Counted from the first letter of the stretch, positions 22,716 through 33,710 are shown. The stretch: 64,000 bases of DNA from Gymnopus androsaceus JB14 (GCA_009733575.1 ML769397.1:248001-312000), one strand, 5' to 3'. Numbers and translations are program-made. The notes: generated by a model not told the origin, from the letters alone.

Positions 22716-24484
22716 TTATGAAATCTGTTCACCGTATGCAGGCGGCAAACTGTCTGACAATCGTCTTTCCGACATTGAGACAAGAACCAGGCCTGCGTCG
22801 ATATGTCTCTGGGGAACCCGTGAAGGTCCGTCTGACCATTCACTAGGGGTACTCGATGCAGAGTATACCGTTGACGTTGGAGGCCCGCCGTACACTTGTT
22901 CCGGTTCATCTCCGTCAATGTGACTCGAGTAGTCTGGTTGACGAAGGTGGAATTGGATAAGCGCTTCCGAACTCGCATCTATGGCAGTCCTAGAACCCGA
23001 ACCTGTAACGAGAAGAGTTAGCACATCACCGAAGCTGCTCAAAGGAAAATAGAAAGCACCTGCACTTTGCTCGGAGACCTTTTTAATCTCTGCAGCTTGA
23101 AAAGAAGACTCAAATTTGGATCGCGATCTATTGCTCCGAGTTGAATTCGTTCTGGAACGATAGAAAACCCACAGCAGCCCTAGCATTGCGAGTATTGCAA
23201 CGAGTCCGCCCACGGTAAGGCCACTTATTGTAGCCTTACTGAGATGACGGGAGGATGACCCAACCAAGGCCTGGGAGGAGCCACGGGAGCCCTCAGCAGA
23301 GCTCGACACATTTGCCACAGATGATGATGTGGATGCAGGAGGTTCGGATACAGATGTAATCAAGTTGCCCAAAGTCGAACTCCCCGATAGCTGAGCGACA
23401 GGACTCGGACTGGACGACTCAGTAGATTCAGCGTTGGTTTGCGATGTTACTGATATATCCAAGGTGACCAAGCTTATGAGTGAGGAAGCCTCGCTAACAG
23501 TGGGAGAAGGAGAACTCGCCGGAGCAGAAGTTGAGCTGCTGGAAGAAGAGGTAGAAGAGCTAGCAGCCGTATCTGTAATAGATGAGCAGTGTGTAAACGC
23601 ATTGCCCTTGTTTGCAGCCACATCTGTGTTGATGGTTTCATAAGAATATACGCTGACGAAGATGTAAGCACCAGTGACCTTCGGGAGTCGGCTGCAACGA
23701 AAAGAACTTACTAGTACCTGAAAAACAGTTAAAGCAAGAAGACTAGTTTTACGGTCATACGCTCACCAATCACCAGTTCCTCAAAAGAGTCGACTATAGA
23801 GATCGTCGATTATTTTTATGCCTAAATCACACACTGCAGCATCGACATTGGTCGGAAGACTGGGCGGCCAAATTTCAGTTGATATTCACGGGCGTATTTT
23901 GCAATACAAACTCACGATTGGTTCACGACGGGACTACAGAACGATCCAGAGGGGCGCGAGCCTTGCAGATAGAGCTGATAGGTACCCAGAGCTGAGGGTG
24001 ACGTTTAGAACAGAACAGAATAGATATAGATATAAATATAATCTACTAACCTGCATCAATGCCGTTCCCAGATGTACCTGTTCCTTGCTGGCAACTTGAA
24101 AACGTTCAGGAGTCAGGACACGGGGATGCAGAACGTGAAGACTAACTTGAGGCAAAGCATGCTTAAGCCGAAGGCTACCAAGTCACAGCAACAGTCCGCT
24201 TTAATGAAAGATCGTTGAGAAGTCGATAATTTGGGAGGTGATGGACTTCACCGACCAACTTGCTCATTTCATCGGGAGGGGGGTCGACACTAAGGGTATC
24301 TACTTCGACTGGGAGTCTCTCCAACAAGACTGGTATACCAGTTAAGTCCTGGTCCTGAACAGGTTACGTCCCCATTAGCGTTTGCGGACATTATAAACAC
24401 AGAGAAGCTAAAGAAAGTAGGAACATGGAGAGAGAGAGAGATAGAAAAAAAGGAAAGTAGAGGGAAAAAGATCATCAGTTTCAT
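22716..24484 (-). CDS. One-pass membrane protein, Cys-rich ectodomain (paralogue 1)
   Basis: Multi-exon gene. Exon 1 (from 24484) has a hydrophobic signal (MKLMIFFPLLSFFSISLSL) and the family hallmark CSGPGLNWYTSLVGETP. Short exons follow; one near 24190-24150 reads CDLVAFGLSMLCLK, matching the neighbour gene. The last exons (from about 23645) give a Ser/Thr-rich stalk (residues SSSTSSSSS and similar), a single membrane helix (ISGLTVGGLVAILAMLGLLWVFY) followed by a basic stop-transfer region (RSRTNSTRSNRSRSK), and a cytosolic tail ending PPAYGEQIS. Such proteins, frequent in Agaricomycetes, look like plasma-membrane or cell-wall sensors, but no ligand or partner is known. The intermediate exon boundaries are approximate. 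It is next to, and in the same orientation as, its paralogue at 24920-26265, which suggests tandem duplication. Confidence 0.7.
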
Positions 24485-24919
24485 TCTGAAACCTTATACT
24501 AGTGCTTGGATCAATCTGTTCAACATAAGAGAAATCGCAGGGTATAGATGAAAGCAATACTGGACGTTGTCCGAAGATCATCATCAGTGCGATAGCACCG
24601 CACCAAATCACCTTTTACTCTGTCTACCCGGCGAGCAGCAATCGAAAAACAATTGTACAATATTGACGACAGTCTTTCATTCAGGAAGGAACGGACGTGT
24701 GGGAGATACAAGAGGATAGGTCGTGAAGAGCTTGAGTTACGGTAGGAAGGAATGTCGTGCCAGCGGGGAAGACTGGACTTTGAAGTGTAAGTAGAAGCCC
24801 AGCCTCTTAAATCGAGTCAATATCACTATATAGTCGTTCCTTCCCATATAGAAGGTTTTGGCGATGTGACTTATCTTCGTCGTACGCTGGAAGCTCAGGA
24901 GAGGCTAAGCCAAGAAAGG

Positions 24920-26265
24920 TCAATGCGCAAAAATGTCTAAGTCGAATCGATAGCCCGCACCTGGTCTTGGTCTAAGATATCCCCGAGGTATTACCGTGAA
25001 GGGCTCAGGTCGTAAAAGTCCTTCTTGTTTACCCCGATTTATCTTCCACTTCAGATACAAAAACCACAGTACTAGTACCACTCCGATAGTTACTAGTGTA
25101 GCACCTACGGCAATGCCGGCTATCGCGCCTACTGAGAGATTGGTAGATGCTGATGACGGATGCATTTGACGATGCGCTGGTAGATGGTAAGGAAGAAGGA
25201 AACACAGTGCTCGAAGAGGGAAGCGCAGCAGAAAAGGTAACGTTGATGGTTGTTGATGCACAACGCGTGAAATCGTTTCCGTCGGTGGCGGATATATTTG
25301 AGATGAGAAGATTACTTGAATATCCACTTCAGTGTGCAAGTCAGAAGGATAGGCTCCAGGTAAGCGTCATCGCGAAAAACTTACTAGAACCTGGATGGAT
25401 TGTGATGAAGAAGATAGCTGGGACAGAATCAGAAAGCGTACCATGATCCGTCACTCCAATACAACCTGGCGTACAGTGGATCGAGGATTTTGAGGCGAGT
25501 ATCGCAAATACTTGTTTGAACATTAGTCGGAAGGCTAGCGGAAAATACAAGATATCATGGAAAACCTAACAAAATCAATATCGATGACCTACGTCTGATT
25601 CACGACTGGGGTACAAGATCCATTGGTTTTGATACCTCCCAAATATTTTCCATAGGTACCTGGAGCTGAAATGCGAAAATAAAGAAGTTAGCAAGTACAC
25701 TATTGCTGAGTGGAACACCCAAAAACTCACTAGCGTCAACGCTGACACCGGTTGGCTCTGTACCCTTTTGGCAACTGCGAAATTTCTTGAGGATGAGAGA
25801 CATCGAAGTTGAGGTCGACCCACTTTAGACAAAGCATGCTCAATCCAAACGCCACGGAGTTGCAGCAGCAGCTTGCTATTATGTGACTATCATTATGCTG
25901 ACCCTAACACTGACAGCGGGCTGAAAGATACCCACATTCTGGATCATCACAAACATCGGGAGGTAACGAGGAGTTCATAACTCCTACTGCAACTAGAAAG
26001 ACATGAGATCTTGGTACGGAGCAAGTATTCAAATGCTTGGACTCACACTTTGGATTACATATCTGCCTTAGTTGCTCGTAGGTCTGACCTAAAAATTACA
26101 TATCATTTAGGTGCAACATAAGGCAGGACCTTCGGACTCACATGGCGTTTCTCCGACAGCGTTGGTATACCAGTCTAACCCCGAGTCGGCACAAGCAATG
26201 TTTCCTGCAGAGCGAACAGCTTGGAGGGAAAGGAAGGAAATGATGAGAGCCAAAAATAAGACCAT
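24920..26265 (-). CDS. One-pass membrane protein, Cys-rich ectodomain (paralogue 2)
   Basis: Starts at 26265 with MVLFLALIISFLSLQAVRSAG, a good signal peptide, followed by NIACADSGLDWYTNAVGETPC. A short exon near 26090-26050 reads TYEQLRQICNPK, and one near 25850-25815 reads SVAFGLSMLCLK; this W-Y-T, ETPC, QICN, SMLCL order matches paralogue 1. The last exon (25339-24920) has a Ser-rich stalk, the membrane helix AIAGIAVGATLVTIGVVLVLWFLYLKWK and a short tail ending DLDIFAH, much shorter than in paralogue 1. Predicted to be a plasma-membrane protein with an extracellular disulfide-rich head. Function unknown. The DNA transposon at 26466 begins only about 200 bases upstream of its start, so its promoter may have been affected. 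Confidence 0.7.
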
Positions 26266-26465
26266 TAAGGAATGAAGGAACGCCAATGGAGGACAGAAAG
26301 AAGGAAGGAAGGATGACGGACTGTTGTCACTGCCTTTGGCATCATTTTCAAATTATTTGATTAATGCATGCGGCGTAGAGGATGTCTTCAAGTTCTATAC
26401 AGTGCATACGTGTGCAGAGACATGCGATAAAGAATATGCGGAAGAAGACTCGGAAGAAGACTCGT

Positions 26466-26520
26466 AGGGTCGGGCCAGTCGGTCAGGGCCATGCTAATAG
26501 CATTGCTAATAACATTGCAC
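26466..26520. repeat. Left terminal inverted repeat region of the DNA transposon
   Basis: AGGGTCGGGC then, after a variable gap, ATGCTAATAGCATTGCTAAT and AACATTG. Pairs with 32454-32511 in inverse orientation. Confidence 0.7.
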
Positions 26521-28189
26521 CTTTGAGGGCTTGTTTAGCACAAGCTATTAGCATGGGCGCTTACGGGCGCTTACGGGCTAATTTCGGGCGCCAATCTTTC
26601 CTTGCCGGTTCGAATTTCTTTAGTTGATACTATGGTTATATGCTGGGACCGGGATATGCTGAATTTTCGAAAACACTCGATTTACATCGTTCTTGCTATC
26701 GGGAGCCCACTGAAATTATTCTACAAGTTGTTTAGGTAGTATTCATTGATTCTAGGTACTTTATATGACCAGTACTCAAGATGAAGGAGTATAGTAAATT
26801 CAACGATGAAAACTTTGGGCTCATACACCCCATCAAACTTCAGGAATGTTGCATATATGAATTGGGAAAAGTGAGTTGAGGTGCTCCAAAGGTAAAGTAT
26901 GCTGAGAGAAGGCTGGATCCAAGTTCCGCAAGAAAAATATAAAGAACTGGTTGAATGAGAGACAAAATGGTGAAAGAGAGAACTCTGGCATGACAATTGC
27001 TTGTGCTGTGCACTCGGCACTTGAAGCAAGCCGGCAGCAGCTCTAAGTGAGTATTTCATTGAAGTTCAAACTCACTTTCAATGACCAAATCTTGCCAATC
27101 TCACACTAGGGAACCAGTGCAAAAAGAACCATGCACTATTGATGCTGAAGACGAGGAGCGTCTTGATCTTGCTCACCAGCAATGGCTTGAAGGGACCAAG
27201 TTTTTGAGCATCTTGAAGGCTGCCACTGCTCATAATATTGGCTACAACACACTCAGGCATAGAGTCAATGGTACCGCACTTCCAAAAAAGCAGGCACATG
27301 ATAATCAGGCACTACTGAACCATGCAGAGAAGGATGTTCTAATCGAGTGGATACAGTATCTTGGCTTAACTGGTCATCCTGTCAACAAATGGACACTCTG
27401 TCCAAAAGTCCATGCGATCCTACGGTCCAAAGGCAAAATGGTTAATGAAAATACCATGTCGAAAAGTTGGATATGACAATCCCTGTTGGAGAATTCAGAG
27501 AGGTTGAAAGCTGCAAGAGGTCATGGTCTGGATATGAAACATGCACAGGTATTCAAATTCCCTACAGCTCATCATCACTTTGAACTGTTGTTGAGCATTC
27601 TCAAGGCAAATGGTATCCCTTGGGAGAATGTCTATAATATGGATGAGAAGGGTGTTCAGCTTGGAGAAGGATGGCACAACTCCCAGGAGAAGTACTTCTA
27701 CTCACAAGATGAGAAAATGATGTATAAGCAAAAAGGTGATAGTCTTGAGCTGGTTATGGTCATCGACTGTGTCTGTGCAGATGGTACTGCACCTATCAAA
27801 CCAGCATTTGTTTTTGCAGGGGCAACCAAGTTTGACAATTGGTTTGAAGTCAATGATGATATCTTGTGCGTATTTTGAAATTCATTCTACTAGGAGTTAC
27901 ATGGAATTGATAACATTCTATCTAGGGTTGCTACTTCTGAAAACGGATGGACAGATGATGAGGTTGGGTTCGAGTGGTTCAAAGAATGTTTTGTACCTCA
28001 GGCTAAAATGCAAAACAAGTCCGGAAAACCAATCGTTCTGATATATGACAGCCATAAATCACATACCTAGCTTGATTGGATTGAACATGGTCAAGCAAAT
28101 GGCATAATTCTCTATTGCCTCCCTCCTCATACCACCCATTGACTTCAGCCGCTTGATGTTGGCTGCTTCAGACCTCTTCAGACCGTCAT

Positions 28190-29511
28190 TGTTGTGAAAC
28201 GAGCGGGCTCAGTCGGTACAACCTCGACAGAGGAGGGAATCGAGCATCGATGACGGGCGGTGTGAGACCCGGTGCACGAAACGGATCTCGGACCAACGTA
28301 TCCCGAATGTCTCGCACCTAGATGTAGGTGGAGACCAAATGCGACCACCCTGGGGTAACCGTGCCGTAAGGTGGGTCTGGACAGTAGTATGAGTGTTGTA
28401 CGGAACAGTACAAGCCTCAGAGGTGCAAGGAACAGTGTACGGGCCACCCGCTGACGTAATCAGGAGGAAGCGGGTGGTATTGTGGTCCGACGACCAGAAA
28501 TGAGTGGGAGCAGATGGAATATGGGTGAAGGGGTGGTCCAAAAAGGTGTAATAAGTCCAAATATGGATAATGCGGATGGAATACAGCAAATGCGGACAGA
28601 AATAGCGTGAGAGCGGGTGGAATAGGGTGAAAGCGGGCGGAAATAGCGTGGGAGCGGACGGAATAGTGCAAAAGCGGACGGAAATAGCGTGGGAGTGGAT
28701 GGAATAGGGTGAAAGCGGATGGGAATAGTGTGAGATGATAGCGTGAGAGCGGATGGAATAGCGTGAGAGCGGATGGAAATAGCGTGGGAGCGGACGGAAT
28801 TGAGTGAAAGCGGACGGTCCCAGAGGTTCTAGAGGTAGCAAAACCCAAATAGGAAGCTCCCGGGGAGCTTTGGTTGTAAAGTTGTAAACAGAGATAGAAG
28901 ACAGTGAGCTCTGGACGTAGATTTGGTATCTACGGACAGAGCCTCGCAGTTAATGCAGATGACAGTGGGCCTTCGAACGGAGCTCGGAAGGCACAGCTGG
29001 TTAGAACAGATAGAAATAGAGAGACAGAGACAGAGACAGAGCAAAACGGGATCGATTCGGTAACAATGGTAATAACAGACTGGGGTGCATGGACTCGGGG
29101 TGTCTACTTATATACTGTAGGGTGGCTGTGTAAGTCGTCGGGAGGGCCTGATGGATGGTTATCAAGTGTGGGAGGCACCCGGGAGGCAGGATAAGTGGTA
29201 ATCACATGCAGAAAGTGCCCGGCAGGCAGGATAAATGGTAAATAAGCATGGAAAGTGCCCGCAATGTAGGTAATGAGTGCGGGAAGTATCCGCGGACGGT
29301 CAGGAAGCGTGGGAAGTATCCGCGGATGGCCAGGAAGCGTGGGAAACATCAGCGGGTGGATAGCGGATGAGAAATGAGCCAAGGCCTGACAGGCGGGGAC
29401 AAGAACAATTGATTAGCAAATTGTACCTACATACTTTATATACAGGAACAGATAGGGGTAATATGATGTGCGGAGCAGCCGGACAACCAATGGCTAAGTG
29501 CTTATCCAACA
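28190..29511. repeat. Left LTR, full length
   Basis: 1322 bp. Inside are two arrays: degenerate 20-25 bp units with the core GAGCGGATGGAATAGCGTG at about 28560-28820, and degenerate units around GGAAGTATCCGCGGA and GTGGGAGGCACCCGG at about 29165-29360. The long Pro/Ser/His-rich - strand frames here come from the repeat units and are not genes. Confidence 0.85.
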
Positions 29512-30051
29512 CTCCCACTTGTACGGTCGCGTAGCACAAGGAATAGACATATGGGGAGCAGGGTGGAGGGTTTCGAATGGATCGGGTGAAGTCGGGGCAC
29601 ATACGTGCAATAAAATGATAGGGGTGAACAACCAAATGGCAGTGACAGGCTCCCACTGGAACCAAGAATGCGGATGGCGGTGTAGACACACATGGATAAC
29701 AGGCGTAGAGCGGATGGTTTGGGCATAGAGATGCAAAGACGATGAGCGTAGAAACGCAAAGACGAACGGGCGTAGAAACGCAAAGACGATGGGCATAGAA
29801 ATGCAAGAAATCAGTGTAGAGACACTGGAGTGAGTGTAGACACACAGGGGTAAGGCAGATGTTGTAGACACAACAATCTTAGCGTAGACACGCAGCAACG
29901 GGCACAACAGGTGTGGGTACGACAAGTGCTGATGAACAATGGCAAATGAATGCGGTGACAATTACAGCAATGAGCAGCAAATATGAGCAAAGCAAGGGAT
30001 GGCAATGATAAGAGTGAGCGAGATCATTATCGAGCATCCAGTCTCATAATC
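29512..30051. other. Internal region of the LTR element, non-coding
   Basis: 540 bp with no capsid, protease, integrase or reverse transcriptase motif on either strand. It contains imperfect repeats of GCGTAGAAACGCAAAGACGA and related GTGTAGACACAC words (about 29735-29900), which can form small hairpins. A primer-binding site was not assigned. Confidence 0.6.
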
Positions 30052-30237
30052 TGTTGTGAAACGAGCGGGCTCAGTCGGTACAACCTCGACAGAGGAGGGA
30101 ATCGAGCATCGATGATGGGCGGGGACAAGAACAATTGATTAGCAAATTGTACCTACATACTTTATATACAGGAACGGATAGGGGTAATATGATGTGCGGA
30201 GCGGCCGGACAACCAACGGCTAAGTGCTTATCCAACA
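30052..30237. repeat. Right LTR with internal 1136 bp deletion
   Basis: Identical in layout to the left LTR except that 28261-29396 of the left copy is absent. The 5-base word GGCGG occurs at both edges in the left LTR (28256-28260 and 29392-29396) and once in the right LTR. 1322 minus 1136 gives exactly 186, so no other net indel separates the copies. Confidence 0.85.
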
Positions 30238-32453
30238 CGCATGGTTCAACTGATGTGATGAGATCCTAAACAACAGGGGAACCAATGGAGCTGCAAGATG
30301 TGGTAAAAGAGTACATGGTAGCACGAGCAAGCATGTTCAAAGGGAGTACAATCTTGGCAGCTTGGTGCAAGTCTGGAATCTGTCTATTGAATCCTGGCAT
30401 CTTTACCAATGCTGATTTTGCACCAAGTATCACCTCTTCAATGCAAATACAGCTTCCAGAGAGCTTCCCTTGACACATGCCTCGTGCTCCAGATGCGTCC
30501 TCTGATGATACCAAATTTGACCCAGAGGTTCTTGAAAGGATGTTCAAAGAGAGAGAGAGAGGAGGAATCTGGCAGAGATAGTTTATCAGACAAACATGAC
30601 AGTTCTGATGATGAAAGTTTTGTTGGTTTCAATGATCACATGGGCGAACATGCTCTTTCTTTTCTTCCACCATGACTTTGCAGGACCTTGCCATCCACCC
30701 AGGCCGAGGCAGGCTCTAGCTCTGGTCCTTTAGCTTTGAGCATGGGCTCCCGCTGTCACAAAAATCCTACCCCGCTACCCACAACACCACCACCTCTTGA
30801 AGTCATTGCATTGCAAAAGGAAATAAATGAATGGAAATGGAGAGCTTTAGTAGCTGAAGGCTCTGCTTCTATCCTCCAGGCTGAATGGGACGCTGCAATG
30901 GTTCATGCAGTCCTTGCTGGGCAGGAGGCAGCTGTGTTCAAATATCGTTTGAACAAATGTGACAAGAAGAAGGACACTTCAAAATGTTTCACCACAGATG
31001 CTTGAATCATGACCTCTAGGGAGGGAAAGAAACAGGCTAAAGAGGAAGCAGTGAAGAAAGCGGCAAAAAAGAAGGCCAAGGATGATAGACAGAAGAGGAA
31101 CAAGGATTTGGAGCTGGAGGATATCCTTTGTCATGCTGCTCAGGAGAAAGAAAGTGCTGCATTCTCTGGCAGCATCAAATCAAAGTCAAAGCACAAGCTC
31201 CAAGATATTCTCTTTGCTCTTGGACTGGAGGCCAATGGAACTGTTGCAGTTCTCTGGGTCTGTGTCAATGCTCATTTTGATGCTACTCCATTATTGAAGG
31301 AGGATCTTTGGTATGCTGGTCTGTTCAAAACCACTCATAAATGGAAACACAGAGTCGATGACAATAATGAGAATGACCAACCATCTTCTAGTCATTGTCG
31401 CTCCACATCTCCTGACTTCCAGCTGCCATCCTCACCTATTCTTCCACATCCTCTTCCTCATGCTCGTCCTTGTCCCTGTCCTCAGCCTATCCCCCACCAG
31501 CGCTCTGTTTCACCTTGACCATTTGGACCAGTTGTACAACAATTTGGTCATGATTCTCCAACCGTTTCACCTCGGTGATTTGGTGCCACATCAAATTTTA
31601 CACGTTTGAGGCATTCCTCTCCCTATTCATTTTATGGTCCAGGTCCTTTTGAACCAGGCTCTTCACCTTCTTGTACAAATCCTTCACATCTACCTGCATT
31701 TCCTTCACATTTCCCTGGATTTAATGCTTATTCTCATTGTACATCACCACAACCTCAATCCCCTTTTTCTTGATCATTTTTTTTTGCATAAATTGAACGT
31801 ATACTTAGTTAGCTTGTTTACACACTTGTTTTTATATCCTCATTCTAAGTAATGCTCTCAATAAACTTCTTCTCGCAGTGGTAATAATTATTGACAAACA
31901 CTAAGCGCCTTGTCAGGATTTATTACCACGAGTGCTTGTGACTGAGCCGTTCTGCTGAATTCTGCCATGAGGTGGCTCTATGTGACAGACGGGTGACAGC
32001 AGCAATCAAAATTCAGCATATCCTGGTTTTTGCTCGGGTGATGCCTGACACGACGAGTAAATTCAAGAAAAATGTGAGGGTTTCGTTCTGGGGGTTTTAA
32101 AGTATTATAAATCGAATGCTCTATTCAGATTTTCAATATCTTTCCTGGTTGTCACTCAATGCGACCCTCAGCATATCCTGAACAACCATAGTAAAGTGAA
32201 GCTTAGGGAGCTTTCGATTCCCAGCTCTTGAGCTACTCCTCACATCCTCCAGTGAACGTTGCCACCAAATTATCACTGAAAGTATCAGTAAACCTTGGGT
32301 AAAACACTATGTTTTGCAGCTGAAAAGTATTATAGAGCATCAGATTAGGTAGGACAGCTCGATTTCGAGTTCTGGTAATTGCTGGGGAGTCTGGGACACA
32401 CGGTTACCAACCTTCACCAACTCATTAGCATCATTAGCATGGCTCTCAGAGAT

Positions 32454-32511
32454 CAATGTTATTAGCATGCTATTAACATGCTAATTGAAACCTAGGTATT
32501 AGCCCGACCCT
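32454..32511. repeat. Right terminal inverted repeat region of the DNA transposon
   Basis: CAATGTTATTAGCATGCTAT near the inner side and GCCCGACCCT at the end, the inverse of the left end, with a few mismatches and small gaps. Confidence 0.7.
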
Positions 32512-33102
32512 CACTAACATCAGCGTCTGAAGATGAAGGAAAGTAGAGCATGGAGTGTTCAACAGGCGGGCGCCATAGTTTCCTTGCCAGGTCAGTAAGT
32601 CATCAGTTTCATCACCACCGCTCTCTGTAGCACGCGGTGAGCTGTATTGCACGCACTTTGACCGTCCCTAATACCCGAAAAACTTGAGAAATGGATGGAG
32701 GATCTTTCTCAGTCTGAGTTTCACCTTCTTCCAGGCGTTAATTTGGCCATGCTCCATTCTATGAAGCACCAGAGGTTACAAACAAGCTCATTCTTGGGTT
32801 TGTGAAAAAATATTCTGACGATTGATTGATTGATTGTAAGTACTGCCAGTGGGTGTGGGTGCTGTTTTCTGTTGATCGTAGGTGCCAAGTGGCGGTAAAG
32901 ATACGTATATGTAGATCCTCGAGGTGGAATTTAGCTTGTGTGTATTCATATATTCCGGTCGTGGATGAGTAGCGAGGAGGCTCAAGCGCCCAGGCTTCTT
33001 CCAGTTCTTTTAACCCCTATCCTAGTACCCATCTCAGCGACCGCTCAACCCAGTTTCCAGCCTGCATAAACTATCGGATCAGGTCTCTTTCACGCGACCT
33101 TT
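32512..33102. other. Intergenic between transposon and small membrane ORF
   Basis: No gene supported. Includes a run of GATTGATTGATTG at about 32820. Confidence 0.4.
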
Positions 33103-33710
33103 ATGTCTCCTAACGCTGCCCAAACCAATCAGCTCGAACACAGTGCAGAAATCAACGCACTCCTCACTGAGCCCGCTTCGACACCCAGAACTTCACATAA
33201 ATTACACATCGCTATATTGATATTTTTAATGGCCATCTTGATATCTTGTGTGCCGGATATTCGTCGCCTTGAACCCACCTCTAGAGATCCCGCACTTTTT
33301 GGGCTCGGTGTGCATCTGTCTATTTCGGCTGCTGTCGCTTTCCAGTGGCGCGAGAGATGCGATTATAATGCAAGGGCTGGGTTTAGCATGCTCCTTGCGT
33401 GAGTTTTTTTTTCTTTTCGCGTTCATCGCACATGGAATTCACTCCCAATCTCGTTCTTTCGTAGTGTTCATAATTGCGTTGACAGTCTATGCAGTGCATA
33501 ATTCGAAATCACTTATCACTGGTGTAGTGGGTCATACTTTTACTTTGCCTGCTAATTCTTATCTCTTTCTGTCGTCAGATCATGCCGATAGTTTGTGTTG
33601 GGGAGACATCTCTTACTGCTGGTGCAATCGGCAAGACGCACTGGCGCTCGAGCAACACATCAGATTCTACCGCTGTGTAGTGAACCCTGCCTGATATTAT
33701 GTTACAACTA
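33103..33710 (+). CDS. Small putative membrane protein, uncertain model
   Basis: ATG at 33103 opens a 99-codon frame with two hydrophobic stretches (LHIAILIFLMAILISCVP and LFGLGVHLSISAAVAF). A donor-like GTGAGT at 33399 and an acceptor CGTAG near 33470 would lead to VFIIALTVYAVH (hydrophobic), and a further exon near 33580 reads IMPIVCVGETSLTAGAIG. The phases of these pieces do not agree with simple GT-AG splicing, so the model is unsure or the gene is damaged. It is convergent with the gene at 33789-34963. No family recognised. Confidence 0.3.

Larger units (their letters stand above)
28190..30237. mobile_element. Non-autonomous LTR retroelement nested in the transposase gene
   Basis: Two direct repeats begin TGTTGTGAAACGAG and end CTTATCCAACA, with TG...CA termini extended to TGTTG...CAACA. 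The left LTR is 28190-29511 (1322 bp) and the right LTR 30052-30237 (186 bp). Only 540 bp lie between, with no gag or pol frame, so it must have moved in trans. It splits the transposase between RPLQT (left) and the following W-F-N residues (right). Target duplication: CGCAT on the right (30238-30242), and CGTCAT on the left, which equals CGCAT with one added T. Joining the flanks through one CGCAT recovers the uninterrupted transposase frame at this point. Confidence 0.85.
27081..31518 (+). pseudogene. CENP-B/pogo-like DDE transposase, interrupted and nonsense-bearing
   Basis: Order seen: an N-terminal helix-turn-helix (about 27135-27300, LKAATAHNIGYNTLRHRVNG); a CENP-B-type second HTH (HAEKDVLIEWIQYLG...GHPVNKWTL); then the DDE catalytic core with VYNMDEKGVQLG (about 27636), LIYDSHKSH (28039-28065) and LPPHTTH...LQPLDVGCF (28120-28165), so the three Asp positions are present. 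Continuation after the LTR insert: ELQDVVKEYMVARASMFK, ILAAWCKSGICLLNPGIF, ADFAPS. Further C-terminal pieces: an acidic region, a Lys/Ala-rich coil (31009-31110) and a SAP-like block (HKLQDILFALGLEANGTV). Breaks: TGA at 27474-27476, TAG at 28068-28070, TGA at 28140-28142, the LTR element at 28190-30237, and frame changes after 30670. A small intron near 27868-27925 is likely. Not functional. Confidence 0.8.
26466..32511. mobile_element. Pogo/CENP-B-type DNA transposon, about 4 kb plus nested LTR insert
   Basis: Both ends carry the inverted repeat AGGGTCGGGC (26466-26475 and, inverted, 32502-32511). Farther in is a second inverted match: GCTAATAGCATTGCTAATAAC left, and CAATGTTATTAGCATGCTATT right. 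Several extra ATTAGCAT/GCTAAT words lie near both ends as subterminal repeats. The interior encodes a decayed DDE transposase (27081-31518). No clear TA or longer target duplication is left. The element is 6046 bp; without the nested insert (28190-30237) and its duplicated target it is about 4.0 kb. Class assignment rests on the transposase, not the ends. Confidence 0.75.

Noticed and set aside
26440..26466. TA or longer target duplication of the DNA transposon
   Set aside because: Left flank (CTCGT) and right flank (CACTA) do not match; a TA could only be obtained by shifting the ends, so none is claimed.
26600..26620. GGTTCGAAT resembling a tRNA T-loop
   Set aside because: No cloverleaf with matching acceptor, D and anticodon stems can be drawn around it.
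28209..28841. Long Ser/Pro/His/Leu-rich - strand frames (143-210 codons)
   Set aside because: They translate the tandem units of the LTR array; repeated HPLSRYF words are a by-product of the repeat, and the frames stop at its edge.
29300..29961. Overlapping Cys/Leu-rich - strand frames across the LTR element
   Set aside because: Three frames are open at once with the same repeat-derived flavour and no start context or domain.
28190..30237. CRISPR-like array or autonomous retrotransposon
   Set aside because: Repeats are degenerate tandem units without regular unique spacers, the genome is eukaryotic, and no gag/pol motif is present between the LTRs.
30285..30473. Separate short gene after the LTR element
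   Set aside because: The motifs (VVKEYMVARASMFK, CKSGICLLNP, DFAPS) are the continuation of the interrupted transposase.
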